Source: Jannaschia sp. W003 (GTDB taxonomy: Bacteria > Pseudomonadota > Alphaproteobacteria > Rhodobacterales > Rhodobacteraceae). Taken from it: 64,000 bases of DNA. Below, one piece after another: positions 52,076 to 60,657 of the stretch. The notes below the pieces were generated by a model. It made no database searches. It was not told where the DNA came from and saw only the letters and a program-made list of their open reading frames with translations. Position numbers and translations under genes: made by a program. The stretch covers positions 1,861,501 to 1,925,500 of the forward strand of contig NZ_CP083539.1 of the NCBI RefSeq assembly GCF_025144335.1, in the 5' to 3' direction. Numbering within the stretch: the stretch's first letter is position 1; each line of letters opens with the position of its first letter.

Positions 52076-52924
52076 ATGAAACTCTGCCGCTACGGCAGGC
52101 CCGGCCACGAGAAGCCCGGCCTGATCGACCACAACGGCGACCTGCGCGACCTCAGCCGCGAGGTCTCCGACGTCGCGCACGAGGTGCTGAGTGCCAAGTC
52201 GCTCGATATCCTGTCGAAGCTCGATCAGATGGCGCTGCCCAAGGTCGAAGGCCCAGTGCGATACGGCCCCTGCGTGGGCGGCATCGGCAAGTTCATGTGC
52301 ATCGGCCTCAACTACTCGGACCACGCCGCCGAGACCGGCGCGGCGATCCCCGAGCACCCGATCCTGTTCATGAAGGCTAACTCAGCGGTCGTCGGCCCGA
52401 ACGACGACGTCGTCATGCCCCGCGGCTCCACCCACACCGACTGGGAGGTAGAGCTGGGCGTGGTGATCGGCGAGACCGCGAAGTACGTTTCCGAGGCCGA
52501 CGCCCTCGACCATGTCGCCGGCTACTGCGTCGTCAACGACGTGTCCGAGCGGCACTTCCAGACCAAGCTCACGGGGCAGTGGACCAAGGGCAAGAGCTGC
52601 GACACCTTCGGCCCCACCGGGCCGTGGCTGGTCACGAAGGACGAGGTGGGCGACGTGCAGGACCTCGCCATGCATCTCGACGTGAACGGCGAGCGGATGC
52701 AGACCGGCTCGACCTCGACCATGATCTTCACCGTGGCGCAGATCGTCTCGCACCTGAGCCAGATGTTCACGCTGCACCCAGGCGACGTCATCTCGACCGG
52801 CACGCCCCCGGGCGTCGGCATGGGGATCAAGCCCGAGCCGCGCTACCTGAAGGCCGGCGACGTGATGGAGCTGGAGATCGAGAAGCTCGGCCGCCAGCGC
52901 CAGACCGTGCGCGCCGATGGATAG
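52076..52924 (+). CDS. Fumarylacetoacetate hydrolase family protein (2,4-diketo-3-deoxy-fuconate hydrolase-like)
   Basis: A 282-residue FAH-fold enzyme. GKFMCIGLNYSDHAAETGAAIPEHPILFMKANSAV opens the catalytic domain; THTDWEVELGVVIG provides the metal-binding acidic residues; NDVSERHFQ, WTKGKSCDTFGPTGPW and DVISTGTPPGVGMG follow. The set is typical of acylpyruvase/diketo-acid hydrolases. With the KDF-dehydrogenase-like SDR it would give pyruvate plus a 2-hydroxyacid. Overlaps the following gene by 8 nt; 27 bp after the dehydratase. Confidence 0.88.
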   Translation: MKLCRYGRPGHEKPGLIDHNGDLRDLSREVSDVAHEVLSAKSLDILSKLDQMALPKVEGPVRYGPCVGGIGKFMCIGLNYSDHAAETGAAIPEHPILFMKANSAVVGPNDDVVMPRGSTHTDWEVELGVVIGETAKYVSEADALDHVAGYCVVNDVSERHFQTKLTGQWTKGKSCDTFGPTGPWLVTKDEVGDVQDLAMHLDVNGERMQTGSTSTMIFTVAQIVSHLSQMFTLHPGDVISTGTPPGVGMGIKPEPRYLKAGDVMELEIEKLGRQRQTVRADG

Positions 52925-53873
52925 GGCCCCGCTGCTGCAGATCGGCGAGATCACCGAACGCATGCGCGAGGCGCTGGAGGCGCGCTTCGCCATCGACGTG
53001 CTGTTCGAGCAGGCGGACCGCACGGCCTTCCTCGCCGAGCACGGCGCGCGGTACGAGGCGATCCTTACCAACGGGCACTGGGGCGTGCCCGAGGACGTGG
53101 CGGCGGCTACGCCGAACGTGCGCGTCATCTCCTCCTACGGCGTGGGCTACGACGCCATCGACGCGGACGCCTACGCCGCGCGCGGCGTGCTGGTGGCCCA
53201 CACGCCGGGCGTGCTGAACGACGAGGTGGCGGTGACCGCCATCGCGCTCTGGCTCGCCTGCTACCGCCAGATCGTGGCCGCCGACGCGCACGCCCGCTCC
53301 GGTGCGTGGGAGGAGGGGGGCTTTCCGCTCACCCGCTCGCCCATGGACCGCCGCGTGGGCATCCTCGGGCTGGGGCGCATCGGCAAGACCATCGCCGAGA
53401 TGGCAGGCGCCTTCCGGGCAGAGATCCACTACACGGCCCGCTCGCCCAAGGACGTCCCCTGGCAGTTCCACGAGACCCCCGAGGCGCTGGCCGAGGCGGT
53501 CGACGTGCTCGTCGTCATCACCCCCGGCGGCGCGGCGACGCGCAACCTCGTGAACGCCGCGGTCCTGCGCGCGCTGGGGCCCGAGGGCTGCCTCGTGAAC
53601 GTGGCCCGCGGCTCGGTGGTGGACGAGGCGGCGCTGGTGGCGGCCCTGGAGTCGGGCGCCCTGGGCATGGCCGGCCTCGACGTGTTCGAGGCGGAGCCGG
53701 TGATCCCGGACGCGCTCAAGCGCATCGAGGGGCGCGTGGTGCTGCTGCCGCACGTCGGCTCGGCCACCCACGAGACGCGGGCCGCGATGGGCGACCTCGC
53801 GGTGCGCAACCTCGTGCGGTGGCTGGACGACGGCACGGTCGAGACGCCGGTGCCGGAATGCGCCGGTGGCTGA
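52917..53873 (+). CDS. D-isomer-specific 2-hydroxyacid dehydrogenase
   Basis: A 318-residue NAD(P)-dependent enzyme. [16 protein letters not shown] is the Rossmann motif, [15 protein letters not shown] contains the substrate Arg, LDVFEAEP the Glu and [12 protein letters not shown] the catalytic His. Family includes glyoxylate/hydroxypyruvate and D-lactate dehydrogenases. In this operon it could reduce or oxidise the 2-hydroxyacid/2-keto-acid cleavage product. Overlaps neighbours on both sides (8 nt each). Confidence 0.87.
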   Translation: MDRAPLLQIGEITERMREALEARFAIDVLFEQADRTAFLAEHGARYEAILTNGHWGVPEDVAAATPNVRVISSYGVGYDAIDADAYAARGVLVAHTPGVLNDEVAVTAIALWLACYRQIVAADAHARSGAWEEGGFPLTRSPMDRRVGILGLGRIGKTIAEMAGAFRAEIHYTARSPKDVPWQFHETPEALAEAVDVLVVITPGGAATRNLVNAAVLRALGPEGCLVNVARGSVVDEAALVAALESGALGMAGLDVFEAEPVIPDALKRIEGRVVLLPHVGSATHETRAAMGDLAVRNLVRWLDDGTVETPVPECAGG

Positions 53874-54984
53874 CGCGGGCTTCGCCGCCGGGGCCGCCGG
53901 CCCCCGCATCGCCTCCGTCGAGGCGCGGCTCTATGCCGTGCCGCTCGACGAGTTGCTGGTGGACGCCAAGCACGGCGACCACACCCACTTCCAGCTCGTG
54001 ACCTGCACCGTGCGCGACACCGACGGCTTGGAGGGCACGGGCTACACCTACACCGGCGGGCGCGGCGGCGGCGCGGTCCTCAGCCTGATCCGCGACGACC
54101 TCGCACCGTGGCTCGTGGGCCGGTCGGCGGAGCCGGAAGCCATGCACGACGCGATGAACTGGCACATGCACTACGTGGGCCGGGGCGGCATCCTTGCCTT
54201 CGCGGTGTCGGCCGTGGACATCGCGCTGTGGGACCTGCGGGGCCGGCGCGAGGGGCGCTCGCTGCTCGCCATGGCGGGCGGCACCGCGGACCGGTGCCGC
54301 GCCTATCGGGGGGGCATCGACCTGGGCTACGACGAAGCCGCGCTGGTGCGCGCGCAGGAGGCTGCGGTGGACGCGGGCTTCACCGGCGTGAAGATCAAGG
54401 TGGGCCGGCCCCAAGGCGACGACGCCGCCCGCGTGGCTGCGGTGCGCCGAGCGATCGGGCCGGACGTGGCGCTGATGGTGGACGCCAACTACGCGCTAAG
54501 CGTGGACGAGGCGATCGCCGTCGCTCCCGAGTTCATGGACCACGACATCCTGTGGTTCGAGGAGCCGACCGACCCCGACGACATCGAGGGCTACGCCGAC
54601 ATCGCCGCCGCCACGGGCTGCCCGCTTGCGATGGGCGAGAACCTCCACACCCTGTGGGAGTTCGGGCGCGCCGTGGATCGGGCCTGCCTCGACTACGTGC
54701 AACCGGATGCGTCGAACTGCGGCGGGATCACCGGATGGCTGCGCGTGGCCGAGCTGTGCCGCGCCGAGGGCCTTCCGGTCTGCTCGCACGGCATGCAGGA
54801 GCTGCACGTGAGCTTGGTGAGCGCGCAGCCCAATGCAGGGCTGCTGGAGGTCCACGCCTTCCCGATCGACCGCTACACCGAACGCCCCCTCGTCATGGAG
54901 GACGGCATGGCGGTGGCACCCGACGAGCCCGGCACCGGCGTCGCGTTCGACTGGGATCAGCTCGCACCGTTCCGGAAGGGCTGA
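53866..54984 (+). CDS. Mandelate racemase/muconate lactonising (enolase superfamily) sugar-acid dehydratase
   Basis: A 372-residue enolase-superfamily protein with GVKIKVG (Lys176, Lys178), metal ligands VDANYA (Asp206), WFEEPTD (Glu232), MGEN (Glu258), Asp281 and the catalytic CSHGMQELH (His308). The KxK plus His arrangement fits mandelate-racemase-subgroup acid-sugar dehydratases such as L-lyxonate or related aldonates. It is a second dehydratase in the rightward operon with an IlvD-type enzyme, and is shorter than classical L-fuconate dehydratase (about 440). Starts at GTG 53866. Confidence 0.85.
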   Translation: MADAGFAAGAAGPRIASVEARLYAVPLDELLVDAKHGDHTHFQLVTCTVRDTDGLEGTGYTYTGGRGGGAVLSLIRDDLAPWLVGRSAEPEAMHDAMNWHMHYVGRGGILAFAVSAVDIALWDLRGRREGRSLLAMAGGTADRCRAYRGGIDLGYDEAALVRAQEAAVDAGFTGVKIKVGRPQGDDAARVAAVRRAIGPDVALMVDANYALSVDEAIAVAPEFMDHDILWFEEPTDPDDIEGYADIAAATGCPLAMGENLHTLWEFGRAVDRACLDYVQPDASNCGGITGWLRVAELCRAEGLPVCSHGMQELHVSLVSAQPNAGLLEVHAFPIDRYTERPLVMEDGMAVAPDEPGTGVAFDWDQLAPFRKG

Positions 54985-55019
54985 CCCCCTTCCTCTGGTA
55001 AGAAATACCTCAGGGGGTC
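54983..55019. terminator. Convergent terminator after the enolase-superfamily gene
   Basis: GACCCCCT (54983-54990) pairs with AGGGGGTC (55012-55019) across 21 nt. It overlaps both stop codons of the convergent genes. Confidence 0.55.
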
Positions 55020-55897
55020 CGGGGGACGGCGTCCCCCGTCCGCCCCCGCAGGAACGCCGCCGCCCGGTCCAGCGAGGCGCACCCCTCGTCCCACCACGGC
55101 GCCCAGAGCTGCCCCATGTGAAGCAGCCCCTCGGCGACGTGCAACGTCACGTCCGCGCCCGCCGCCGCCGCCCGTTCGGCCAGGAGCACCGCGTCGCCCT
55201 CCAGCACCTCGGGCCGGCCCACCTCGATCCAGGTCGGCGGCAGGAGCGACAGGTCGTCGAGCAGGGGCGAGACCTCGGGGTCGGCGGGGTCGAAGTCGCC
55301 GAAGGCGGCGCGCGCCAAAGCCGTGTCGCCGGCGTCGTCCACCATCGGGTCGATCGCGCTGGTGGCGGCGCGCGCGCGGTTCAGGCCTGAGCGGTCGGTG
55401 TTGGGCGAGAACAGCAGCAGGGCCGGGGGCGGCGTGCCCGCGCGCGCGAGGCGCAGGGCGAGCACGAGCGCGAGGTGCCCACCCGCGCTGTCGCCGGCCA
55501 GCACCGGGACCGTGCCGAGCGCCTCGACCGCCGTCATCGCGTCGTCTCGCTGGGCGGGCCAGCGGTGCTCGGGCGCGAGGCGGTAGCGGGGCAGGACCAC
55601 GCGGCGGCCCGCCTGCGCCGCCAACCGTGCGGCGGGGCGCAGGTGCGTCTCCGGCGCGCCGAAGCCGTAGCCGCCGCCGTGGAGCCACAGCACGGGGGCA
55701 CCGGTGGCACCGTCCGGCTCCAGCACCGCACCGGCCACGTCAACGCGGACAGCCATGCCGTCCAACGCCTCGGGCACCGGCGCGCCGTCCGTGGCGAGCG
55801 CGTGGAAGGCGGCGCGCATCGAATGCGCGTCGCCCTCGATCGGGTGAGCCTCGACCCGGGCGACGATCGCCGCCCGGTCCACCGCGCCCGCGAACAT
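55010..55897 (-). CDS. Alpha/beta hydrolase (HSL-type esterase)
   Basis: A 295-residue protein. LWLHGGGYGFGAPETH (oxyanion HGGG), LAGDSAGGHLALVLAL (nucleophile elbow) and EGLLHMGQLW (candidate catalytic His) are visible. It starts at ATG 55897 overlapping the upstream SDR stop by 1 nt, so both are co-translated. In a sugar-acid cluster it could act on an ester or lactone; the family is promiscuous. It faces the rightward operon across a shared terminator. Confidence 0.82.
   Translation of the reverse strand: MFAGAVDRAAIVARVEAHPIEGDAHSMRAAFHALATDGAPVPEALDGMAVRVDVAGAVLEPDGATGAPVLWLHGGGYGFGAPETHLRPAARLAAQAGRRVVLPRYRLAPEHRWPAQRDDAMTAVEALGTVPVLAGDSAGGHLALVLALRLARAGTPPPALLLFSPNTDRSGLNRARAATSAIDPMVDDAGDTALARAAFGDFDPADPEVSPLLDDLSLLPPTWIEVGRPEVLEGDAVLLAERAAAAGADVTLHVAEGLLHMGQLWAPWWDEGCASLDRAAAFLRGRTGDAVPRTP
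55020..55038. repeat. GGGGGAC hairpin in hydrolase 3' end
   Basis: CGGGGGAC, GGC, GTCCCCCG, a perfect 8-bp stem encoding the last residues of the minus-strand hydrolase. It resembles the 24583-24598 element in position (3' gene end) and in its G/C-run arms. Confidence 0.5.
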
Positions 55898-56697
55898 TAG
55901 ATGTTCATGGACTGCACGGCGCCGCCATCGACGCGCCAGTTCGAGCCGTTCACGAAGCTCGCACGCTCCGAGCACAGGCAGGCCAGCACGAAGGCGACCT
56001 CCTCGGGGCGGCCCCGGCGCTTCAGCGACAGGTGCGGGCGCTCCTCCTCGAGGAAGCTCTCGACCGCCTCGTCGAAGCTCTCGCCCCGCTCCTCGGAGCG
56101 CTTCTCCATCATGCCGTCGGTCATGTCGGTCTCGATGAAGGCGGGCGCGCAGCAGTTCACCAGCACGCCCTGCTGGGCGTAGACCTGGCTCATGCCCTTC
56201 GAGAACGACAGCACGGCCGACTTCGAGGCGTTGTAGACCACCTCGTCGGGGTAGGGCTGGGCCACGTTCTCGGAGGTCACGAACACCACCCGGCCCCAGC
56301 CGCGCTTGCACATGCCGGGGATGAACGCCTTGGACATCCGCACCGCGGTCATGAAGTCGGTGTTCCAGGCGTGGTGCCAGTCCTCCTCGGTGATGTCGTC
56401 GAGCGGATCGCCCTTGGCGCCCGTCACGCCGGCGCCGTGCACCAGGATGTCGGCCTCCCAGCCGGCGTCCTCGACGGCCTTCGCGACCTTGTCGGCGCCC
56501 GCCTGGTCGGAGAGGTCGGCGATCACGGTGACGACCTTGTCGCCCAGCTTGGCGGCGGCCTCGCGCAGCTCCTCCTCGTCGATGTCGGTGAGCACGAGGT
56601 TGCAGCCCTCGGCCTCGAGCAGCTTGGCGGTCTCGAGGATCATGTCGCCGGCGGCGCCGCTCAGCACGGCCGTGCGGCCGGAAATCTTCAGGTCCAT
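55897..56697 (-). CDS. SDR family oxidoreductase with degenerate cofactor loop
   Basis: A 266-residue SDR. The glycine loop reads AVLSGAAGDMILETAKLLE, with the usual G-x3-G-x-G lacking its last Gly (Met instead). Catalytic Ser sits in VFVTSENVA and the Y-x3-K in VYNASKSAVL. SNWRVDGGAVQSMNI closes it. It is acidic in residues 205-225 (a DEAVESFLEEERP insert). Cofactor binding may still occur. Pairs with the esterase; the substrate is unknown. Confidence 0.8.
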   Translation of the reverse strand: MDLKISGRTAVLSGAAGDMILETAKLLEAEGCNLVLTDIDEEELREAAAKLGDKVVTVIADLSDQAGADKVAKAVEDAGWEADILVHGAGVTGAKGDPLDDITEEDWHHAWNTDFMTAVRMSKAFIPGMCKRGWGRVVFVTSENVAQPYPDEVVYNASKSAVLSFSKGMSQVYAQQGVLVNCCAPAFIETDMTDGMMEKRSEERGESFDEAVESFLEEERPHLSLKRRGRPEEVAFVLACLCSERASFVNGSNWRVDGGAVQSMNI

Positions 56698-56724
56698 GGT
56701 GGGGTCTCTCGCTTCGGGAAGGTG

Positions 56725-56973
56725 TCAGGCGTCGGAGTCGGCGCGGGCGATGAGGCTCTTGGCGTTGGGCACCACGAGGTACGTGATCAGCGGCACCGTC
56801 AGCGCCGTGGTGATCAGCGTGCGCACGAAGGTGGGCACCTCGAGATCGCCCGTGAGGTAGGTCATCAGCGTGACGGTCGGGTATACCGCGAGCCAGATCA
56901 GCCCCATCAGCATGAGCCGGTGGCGCGTCTGATGCGGATCGCGATCGCTTGTGATGTCGGTCTCGCGGGTCAT
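56725..56973 (-). CDS. Small two-helix membrane protein
   Basis: An 82-residue protein with helices at about 20-40 (MLMGLIWLAVYPTVTLMTYL) and 50-68 (LITTALTVPLITYLVVP). The WLAVYP and LTVPLITYLVVP pattern resembles the C-terminal membrane part of some antibiotic-biosynthesis-monooxygenase domain proteins. No ABM domain is present here. GGAGG precedes ATG 56973. Function unknown; upstream of the SDR on the same strand. Confidence 0.62.
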   Translation of the reverse strand: MTRETDITSDRDPHQTRHRLMLMGLIWLAVYPTVTLMTYLTGDLEVPTFVRTLITTALTVPLITYLVVPNAKSLIARADSDA

Positions 56974-57046
56974 GGGCGCGCCTCCGGGAAGGCAAGCGCG
57001 GGCGCGCGCGAAGGTTCCGCGCCGGGGAGCGGCGCGCTGTCACGCC

Positions 57047-57730
57047 TCAGGCCCCGTCGAAGCCCGCCCGTCGCAGCTCCACGCGTGCCCGGCGGATCAT
57101 GACGAGGATCAGGAGGCCCAGCAGCGTCAGCCCCCCCGCCGCGACCACGAGCTTCGCGCGGTCGGCCCCGGCGGCGGCCAGTCCGCCCATCTCGCCCACC
57201 CACACCATCGCCAGCGTGCCCGGCGCGAGGCCCACGAGGGTGGCCGCGAGGTAGGGTCCGATGCGCACGCCGGTGAGGCCCAGGAGGTAGTTCTGCAGCG
57301 TGAACGGCAGGATCGGCGTGACCCTCAGCAGCGCCACGAAGAGGAAGCCGTTGCGGCGCACCGCGCGGTCGGCGGCGGCCACGCGCGGACCGTCGAAGCG
57401 GCGCAGCATCGGCCCGCGCAGCCAGCGCCGCGTGGCCCACCACGGCAGCACGCATCCAACGAGCGAACCCAGAAGCGACAGCGGCACGCCCCACCAGCCG
57501 AAGGCGAGACCGCCCGCCACGCTCATGGCCGCCGCCGGCAAGGGCAGCACCACGACACCGGCATAGGCAAGGACGAACACCACCCAGCCCATCGCCCCGT
57601 GGCTCTCGACCCACTGGCGGAGCGGCACCACCCAGCCCTCCCACGGCAGCATCCAGATGCCCGCCGCCAGGAGGACGAGCAGGGCCGGCCAGAGCCAGGC
57701 CGATGCCTTCAGGGTGCGGGCGTGACGCAT
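57047..57730 (-). CDS. TVP38/TMEM64 family (DedA-like) membrane protein
   Basis: A 227-residue protein with about six helices. Core VTPILPFTLQNYLLGLTGVRIGPYLAATLVGLAPGTLAMV and FGWWGVPLSLLGSLVGCVLPWWATRRW match the SNARE-associated/VTT domain. Members are implicated in lipid flipping or membrane homeostasis; no specific role is evident. Separate from its neighbours. Confidence 0.82.
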   Translation of the reverse strand: MRHARTLKASAWLWPALLVLLAAGIWMLPWEGWVVPLRQWVESHGAMGWVVFVLAYAGVVVLPLPAAAMSVAGGLAFGWWGVPLSLLGSLVGCVLPWWATRRWLRGPMLRRFDGPRVAAADRAVRRNGFLFVALLRVTPILPFTLQNYLLGLTGVRIGPYLAATLVGLAPGTLAMVWVGEMGGLAAAGADRAKLVVAAGGLTLLGLLILVMIRRARVELRRAGFDGA

Positions 57731-57876
57731 CGCGGCGCTATAGAGGCGCGGCGAGGCTTGGAAAAGGGCTGCGCTGCGAGGGGAATGCGTTTGCGCCCGG
57801 CGGCGGGGCAGGGGGGCGACACCGCCCCGCCGCGCACGCCCTCGCGCCCGGCCGCCCGGCGCGCTACGCGGGGCGC

Positions 57877-58476
57877 ATGACCGAACCGCTCCCCCGAGGC
57901 CTCCACCCCGTCGCCCCCGGCGATCTGGCCACCGTCGTCACGCACCTGGAGCTGCGCGCGCGGCCCGCGCCGCGCCCTGCGCCCTCGCTGCCGCTCGCGC
58001 TGCGCCCCGTCCCGTCGCCCGCGTCGGACTGGTACCGCGCCCTGTTCCGCCGGGTGGGCGAGGACTGGCTCTGGCAGTCGCGCCTCGCGATGGAGGACGG
58101 GGACCTGCGGGCAGTCCTCGACGACCCGGCGGTGGCCGTGTTCGCGCTGGACCACGAGGGCCGCGAGGCCGGCCTGCTGGAGCTGGACTTCCGCGAGGCG
58201 CCCGACGCCGAACTGGCCTTCTTCGGCGTGGTCCCCGCCCTGCAGGGCACCGGCGCCGCGCGGTGGCTGATGAACGAGGCCCTCCGCCTGGCCTTCGAGC
58301 GCCCCCTGCGCCGCCTCCGGCTTCACACCTGCACGCTGGATCATCCCCGTGCGCTGGACTTCTACCGCCGCACCGGCTTCCGCCCCGTCGCGCAGGAGGT
58401 GGAGGTGCTGCGCGACCCCCGCCATGCGGGCGTGCTGGCGCGGAACGCCGCGCCCCACGTGCCGATGTTCGGGTAG
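57877..58476 (+). CDS. GNAT family N-acetyltransferase
   Basis: A 199-residue protein. The acetyl-CoA loop is FFGVVPALQGTGAARWLMNEAL (motif A, Q-x-x-G-x-G/A) and LHTCTLDHPRALDFYRRTGF is motif B. The N-terminal about 70 residues are Pro/Arg-rich ([17 protein letters not shown]). Substrate unknown. ATG 57877 was chosen because upstream frame is low-complexity. It precedes aroA by 63 bp. Confidence 0.82.
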   Translation: MTEPLPRGLHPVAPGDLATVVTHLELRARPAPRPAPSLPLALRPVPSPASDWYRALFRRVGEDWLWQSRLAMEDGDLRAVLDDPAVAVFALDHEGREAGLLELDFREAPDAELAFFGVVPALQGTGAARWLMNEALRLAFERPLRRLRLHTCTLDHPRALDFYRRTGFRPVAQEVEVLRDPRHAGVLARNAAPHVPMFG

Positions 58477-58539
58477 GGGCGCGGTGGACCCCGCCCGCGC
58501 CGCGCGCTAGTCGCCGCCGCGACAAGGAGCGCCCCTGCC

Positions 58540-59874
58540 ATGACCCATGATGCCGCCCCCGCGCCGCTGACCGCGCACCCCTCGGAGCCCCTGCGCGGCG
58601 AGGCCCGCGTACCGGGCGACAAGTCGATCTCGCACCGCGCGCTGATCCTCGGCGCCATGGCCGTGGGCGAGACCCGCGTGACCGGCCTCCTGGAGGGCGA
58701 GGACGTGCTGGCCACCGCGCGCGCCATGCGGGCTTTCGGCGCCACCGTGGAAAAGCGCGGCGAGACGTGGCACGTCCACGGCGTCGGCACCGGGGGGCTG
58801 CTGGAGCCCGAGGACGTCGTCGACTGCGGCAACGCCGGCACCGGCGTGCGCCTCTTGATGGGCGCCGCGGCCACCCACGGCTTCGCGGTTACCTACACCG
58901 GCGACGCGAGCCTGCGGTCGCGCCCCATGGCCCGCGTGACCGACCCGTTGTCGCTGTTCGGCGCACGCAGCTTCGGCCGGTCGGGCGGGCGCCTGCCGAT
59001 GACCGTGGTGGGCGCTTCGGACCCGGTTCCGGTTCGGTATGCCACTCCGGTGCCCAGCGCGCAGGTGAAGTCTGCGGTGCTGCTGGCAGGCCTCAACGCC
59101 CCCGGCGAGACCGTCGTGATCGAGCGCGAGGCGACGCGCGACCACTCCGAGCGGATGCTGCGCGGCTTCGGCGCCCACGTGGAGACGGAGGCGACGAACG
59201 AGGGCCACGTGATCCGCCTCGAGGGTCGACCCGAGCTGCGTCCGCAGAACGTCGCAGTCCCGCGTGATCCGTCCTCCGCCGCGTTCCCGGTCTGCGCCGC
59301 GCTGATCGTGCCCGGCTCCGACGTGCTGGTTCCGAACATTGGCCTCAATCCCACGCGCGCGGGCCTGTTCGAGACCCTGCGCGAGATGGGTGCCGACCTC
59401 ACCTACGAGAACGAGCGCGAGGAGGGCGGCGAGCCCTGCGCCGACCTGCGCGCCCGCTTCTCGCCCGCGATTCGCGGCATCGAGGTGCCGCCCCACCGCG
59501 CGGCCTCGATGATCGACGAGTACCCGATCCTCTCGGTGGTCGCGGCGAACGCGGAAGGCACCACCGTGATGCGCGGCGTCTCGGAGCTGCGGGTCAAGGA
59601 ATCGGACCGCATCGACGCCATGGCCACCGGGCTGCGGGCCTGCGGCGTCCAGGTGCGCGACGGCGCCGACTGGTGGGAGGTGGACGGCCGCGGGGCAGGG
59701 GGCGTCGAGGGCGGCGCCACGGTCGCGGTGCATCTCGACCACCGCATCGCCATGAGCTTCCTCGTGTGCGGACTGGCCGCCAAGCGCGCCGTGACTGTCG
59801 ACGACGGCGCCGCCATCGCCACCTCGTTCCCGGGTTTCGTGCCGCTCCTGCGGGGCCTCGGCGCCCCGCTCTGA
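58540..59874 (+). CDS. aroA: 3-phosphoshikimate 1-carboxyvinyltransferase (EPSP synthase)
   Basis: A 444-residue protein with two inside-out barrels. [18 protein letters not shown] binds shikimate-3-phosphate, [16 protein letters not shown] binds [16 protein letters not shown] and [11 protein letters not shown] are signature motifs, and [15 protein letters not shown] closes it. It makes EPSP in aromatic amino acid synthesis. The GNAGTG-x-R motif with Ala after Asn-Ala is the class II-like sequence variant seen in many Alphaproteobacteria. AAGGAG lies 13 nt upstream. Confidence 0.96.
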   Translation: MTHDAAPAPLTAHPSEPLRGEARVPGDKSISHRALILGAMAVGETRVTGLLEGEDVLATARAMRAFGATVEKRGETWHVHGVGTGGLLEPEDVVDCGNAGTGVRLLMGAAATHGFAVTYTGDASLRSRPMARVTDPLSLFGARSFGRSGGRLPMTVVGASDPVPVRYATPVPSAQVKSAVLLAGLNAPGETVVIEREATRDHSERMLRGFGAHVETEATNEGHVIRLEGRPELRPQNVAVPRDPSSAAFPVCAALIVPGSDVLVPNIGLNPTRAGLFETLREMGADLTYENEREEGGEPCADLRARFSPAIRGIEVPPHRAASMIDEYPILSVVAANAEGTTVMRGVSELRVKESDRIDAMATGLRACGVQVRDGADWWEVDGRGAGGVEGGATVAVHLDHRIAMSFLVCGLAAKRAVTVDDGAAIATSFPGFVPLLRGLGAPL

Positions 59875-59930
59875 CAGCTACACATCCCGCCTGCGCCGCG
59901 CTATGGGCGGCGCCAGCAAGGAGCCCGCCC

Positions 59931-60599
59931 ATGAAAGCCGCCGTCCTCGTCTTCCCCGGGTCGAACTGCGACCGCGACCTCGCCGTAGCCTTCCGGCAGG
60001 CGGGCTTCACGGTGGAGATGGTCTGGCACAAGGAGACCGCGCTGCCCGCGGGCACCGACGTGGTGGGCGTGCCGGGCGGCTTCTCCTACGGCGACTACCT
60101 GCGCTGCGGCGCCATCGCCGCGCGCTCGCCCGTGTCCGAGGCCCTGCGCGCCCACGCCGAGCGCGGCGGCTACGTGCTGGGCCCGTGCAACGGCTTCCAG
60201 ATCCTGTGCGAGATGGGCCTCCTGCCCGGCGCGCTGCTGCGCAACGCCTCGCTGAAGTACATCTGCGACACCGTGGCCCTGCGGGTCGAGACCGCTGACA
60301 GTGCGTTCACCGCCGGGTATGCCAAGGGCGCGACGATCCGCATCCCGATCGCCCATCACGACGGCAACTACACCGCCGACCGCGACACCCTGCGGCGCCT
60401 CGACGGCGAGGGTAGGGTGGCGTTCCGCTACCTCGACGCGCCCAACGGCGCGGTGGACGACATCGCGGGCGTGCTGAGCAAGAACCGCCGCGTCCTGGGG
60501 ATGATGCCGCACCCCGAACGCGCGGTCGAGGCGGCGCACGGCAACACCGATGGTGCCGTCATGTTCCGGGGGCTGGCCGAGGCGCTGGTCGCGGCCTGA
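59931..60599 (+). CDS. purQ: Phosphoribosylformylglycinamidine synthase glutaminase subunit
   Basis: A 222-residue class I glutamine amidotransferase. [12 protein letters not shown] and [17 protein letters not shown] open it; nucleophile elbow [14 protein letters not shown] has Cys86, and [10 protein letters not shown] supplies His and Glu. Works with PurL and PurS to make FGAM. purS, usually directly upstream, is absent here and aroA takes its place. AAGGAG precedes ATG 59931. Confidence 0.96.
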   Translation: MKAAVLVFPGSNCDRDLAVAFRQAGFTVEMVWHKETALPAGTDVVGVPGGFSYGDYLRCGAIAARSPVSEALRAHAERGGYVLGPCNGFQILCEMGLLPGALLRNASLKYICDTVALRVETADSAFTAGYAKGATIRIPIAHHDGNYTADRDTLRRLDGEGRVAFRYLDAPNGAVDDIAGVLSKNRRVLGMMPHPERAVEAAHGNTDGAVMFRGLAEALVAA

Positions 60600-60657
60600 A
60601 GCGCCTGCGCGACCGCGGCGCTTGAACCCACACCCCCCCGCGCGGTATCCGCGCCCC

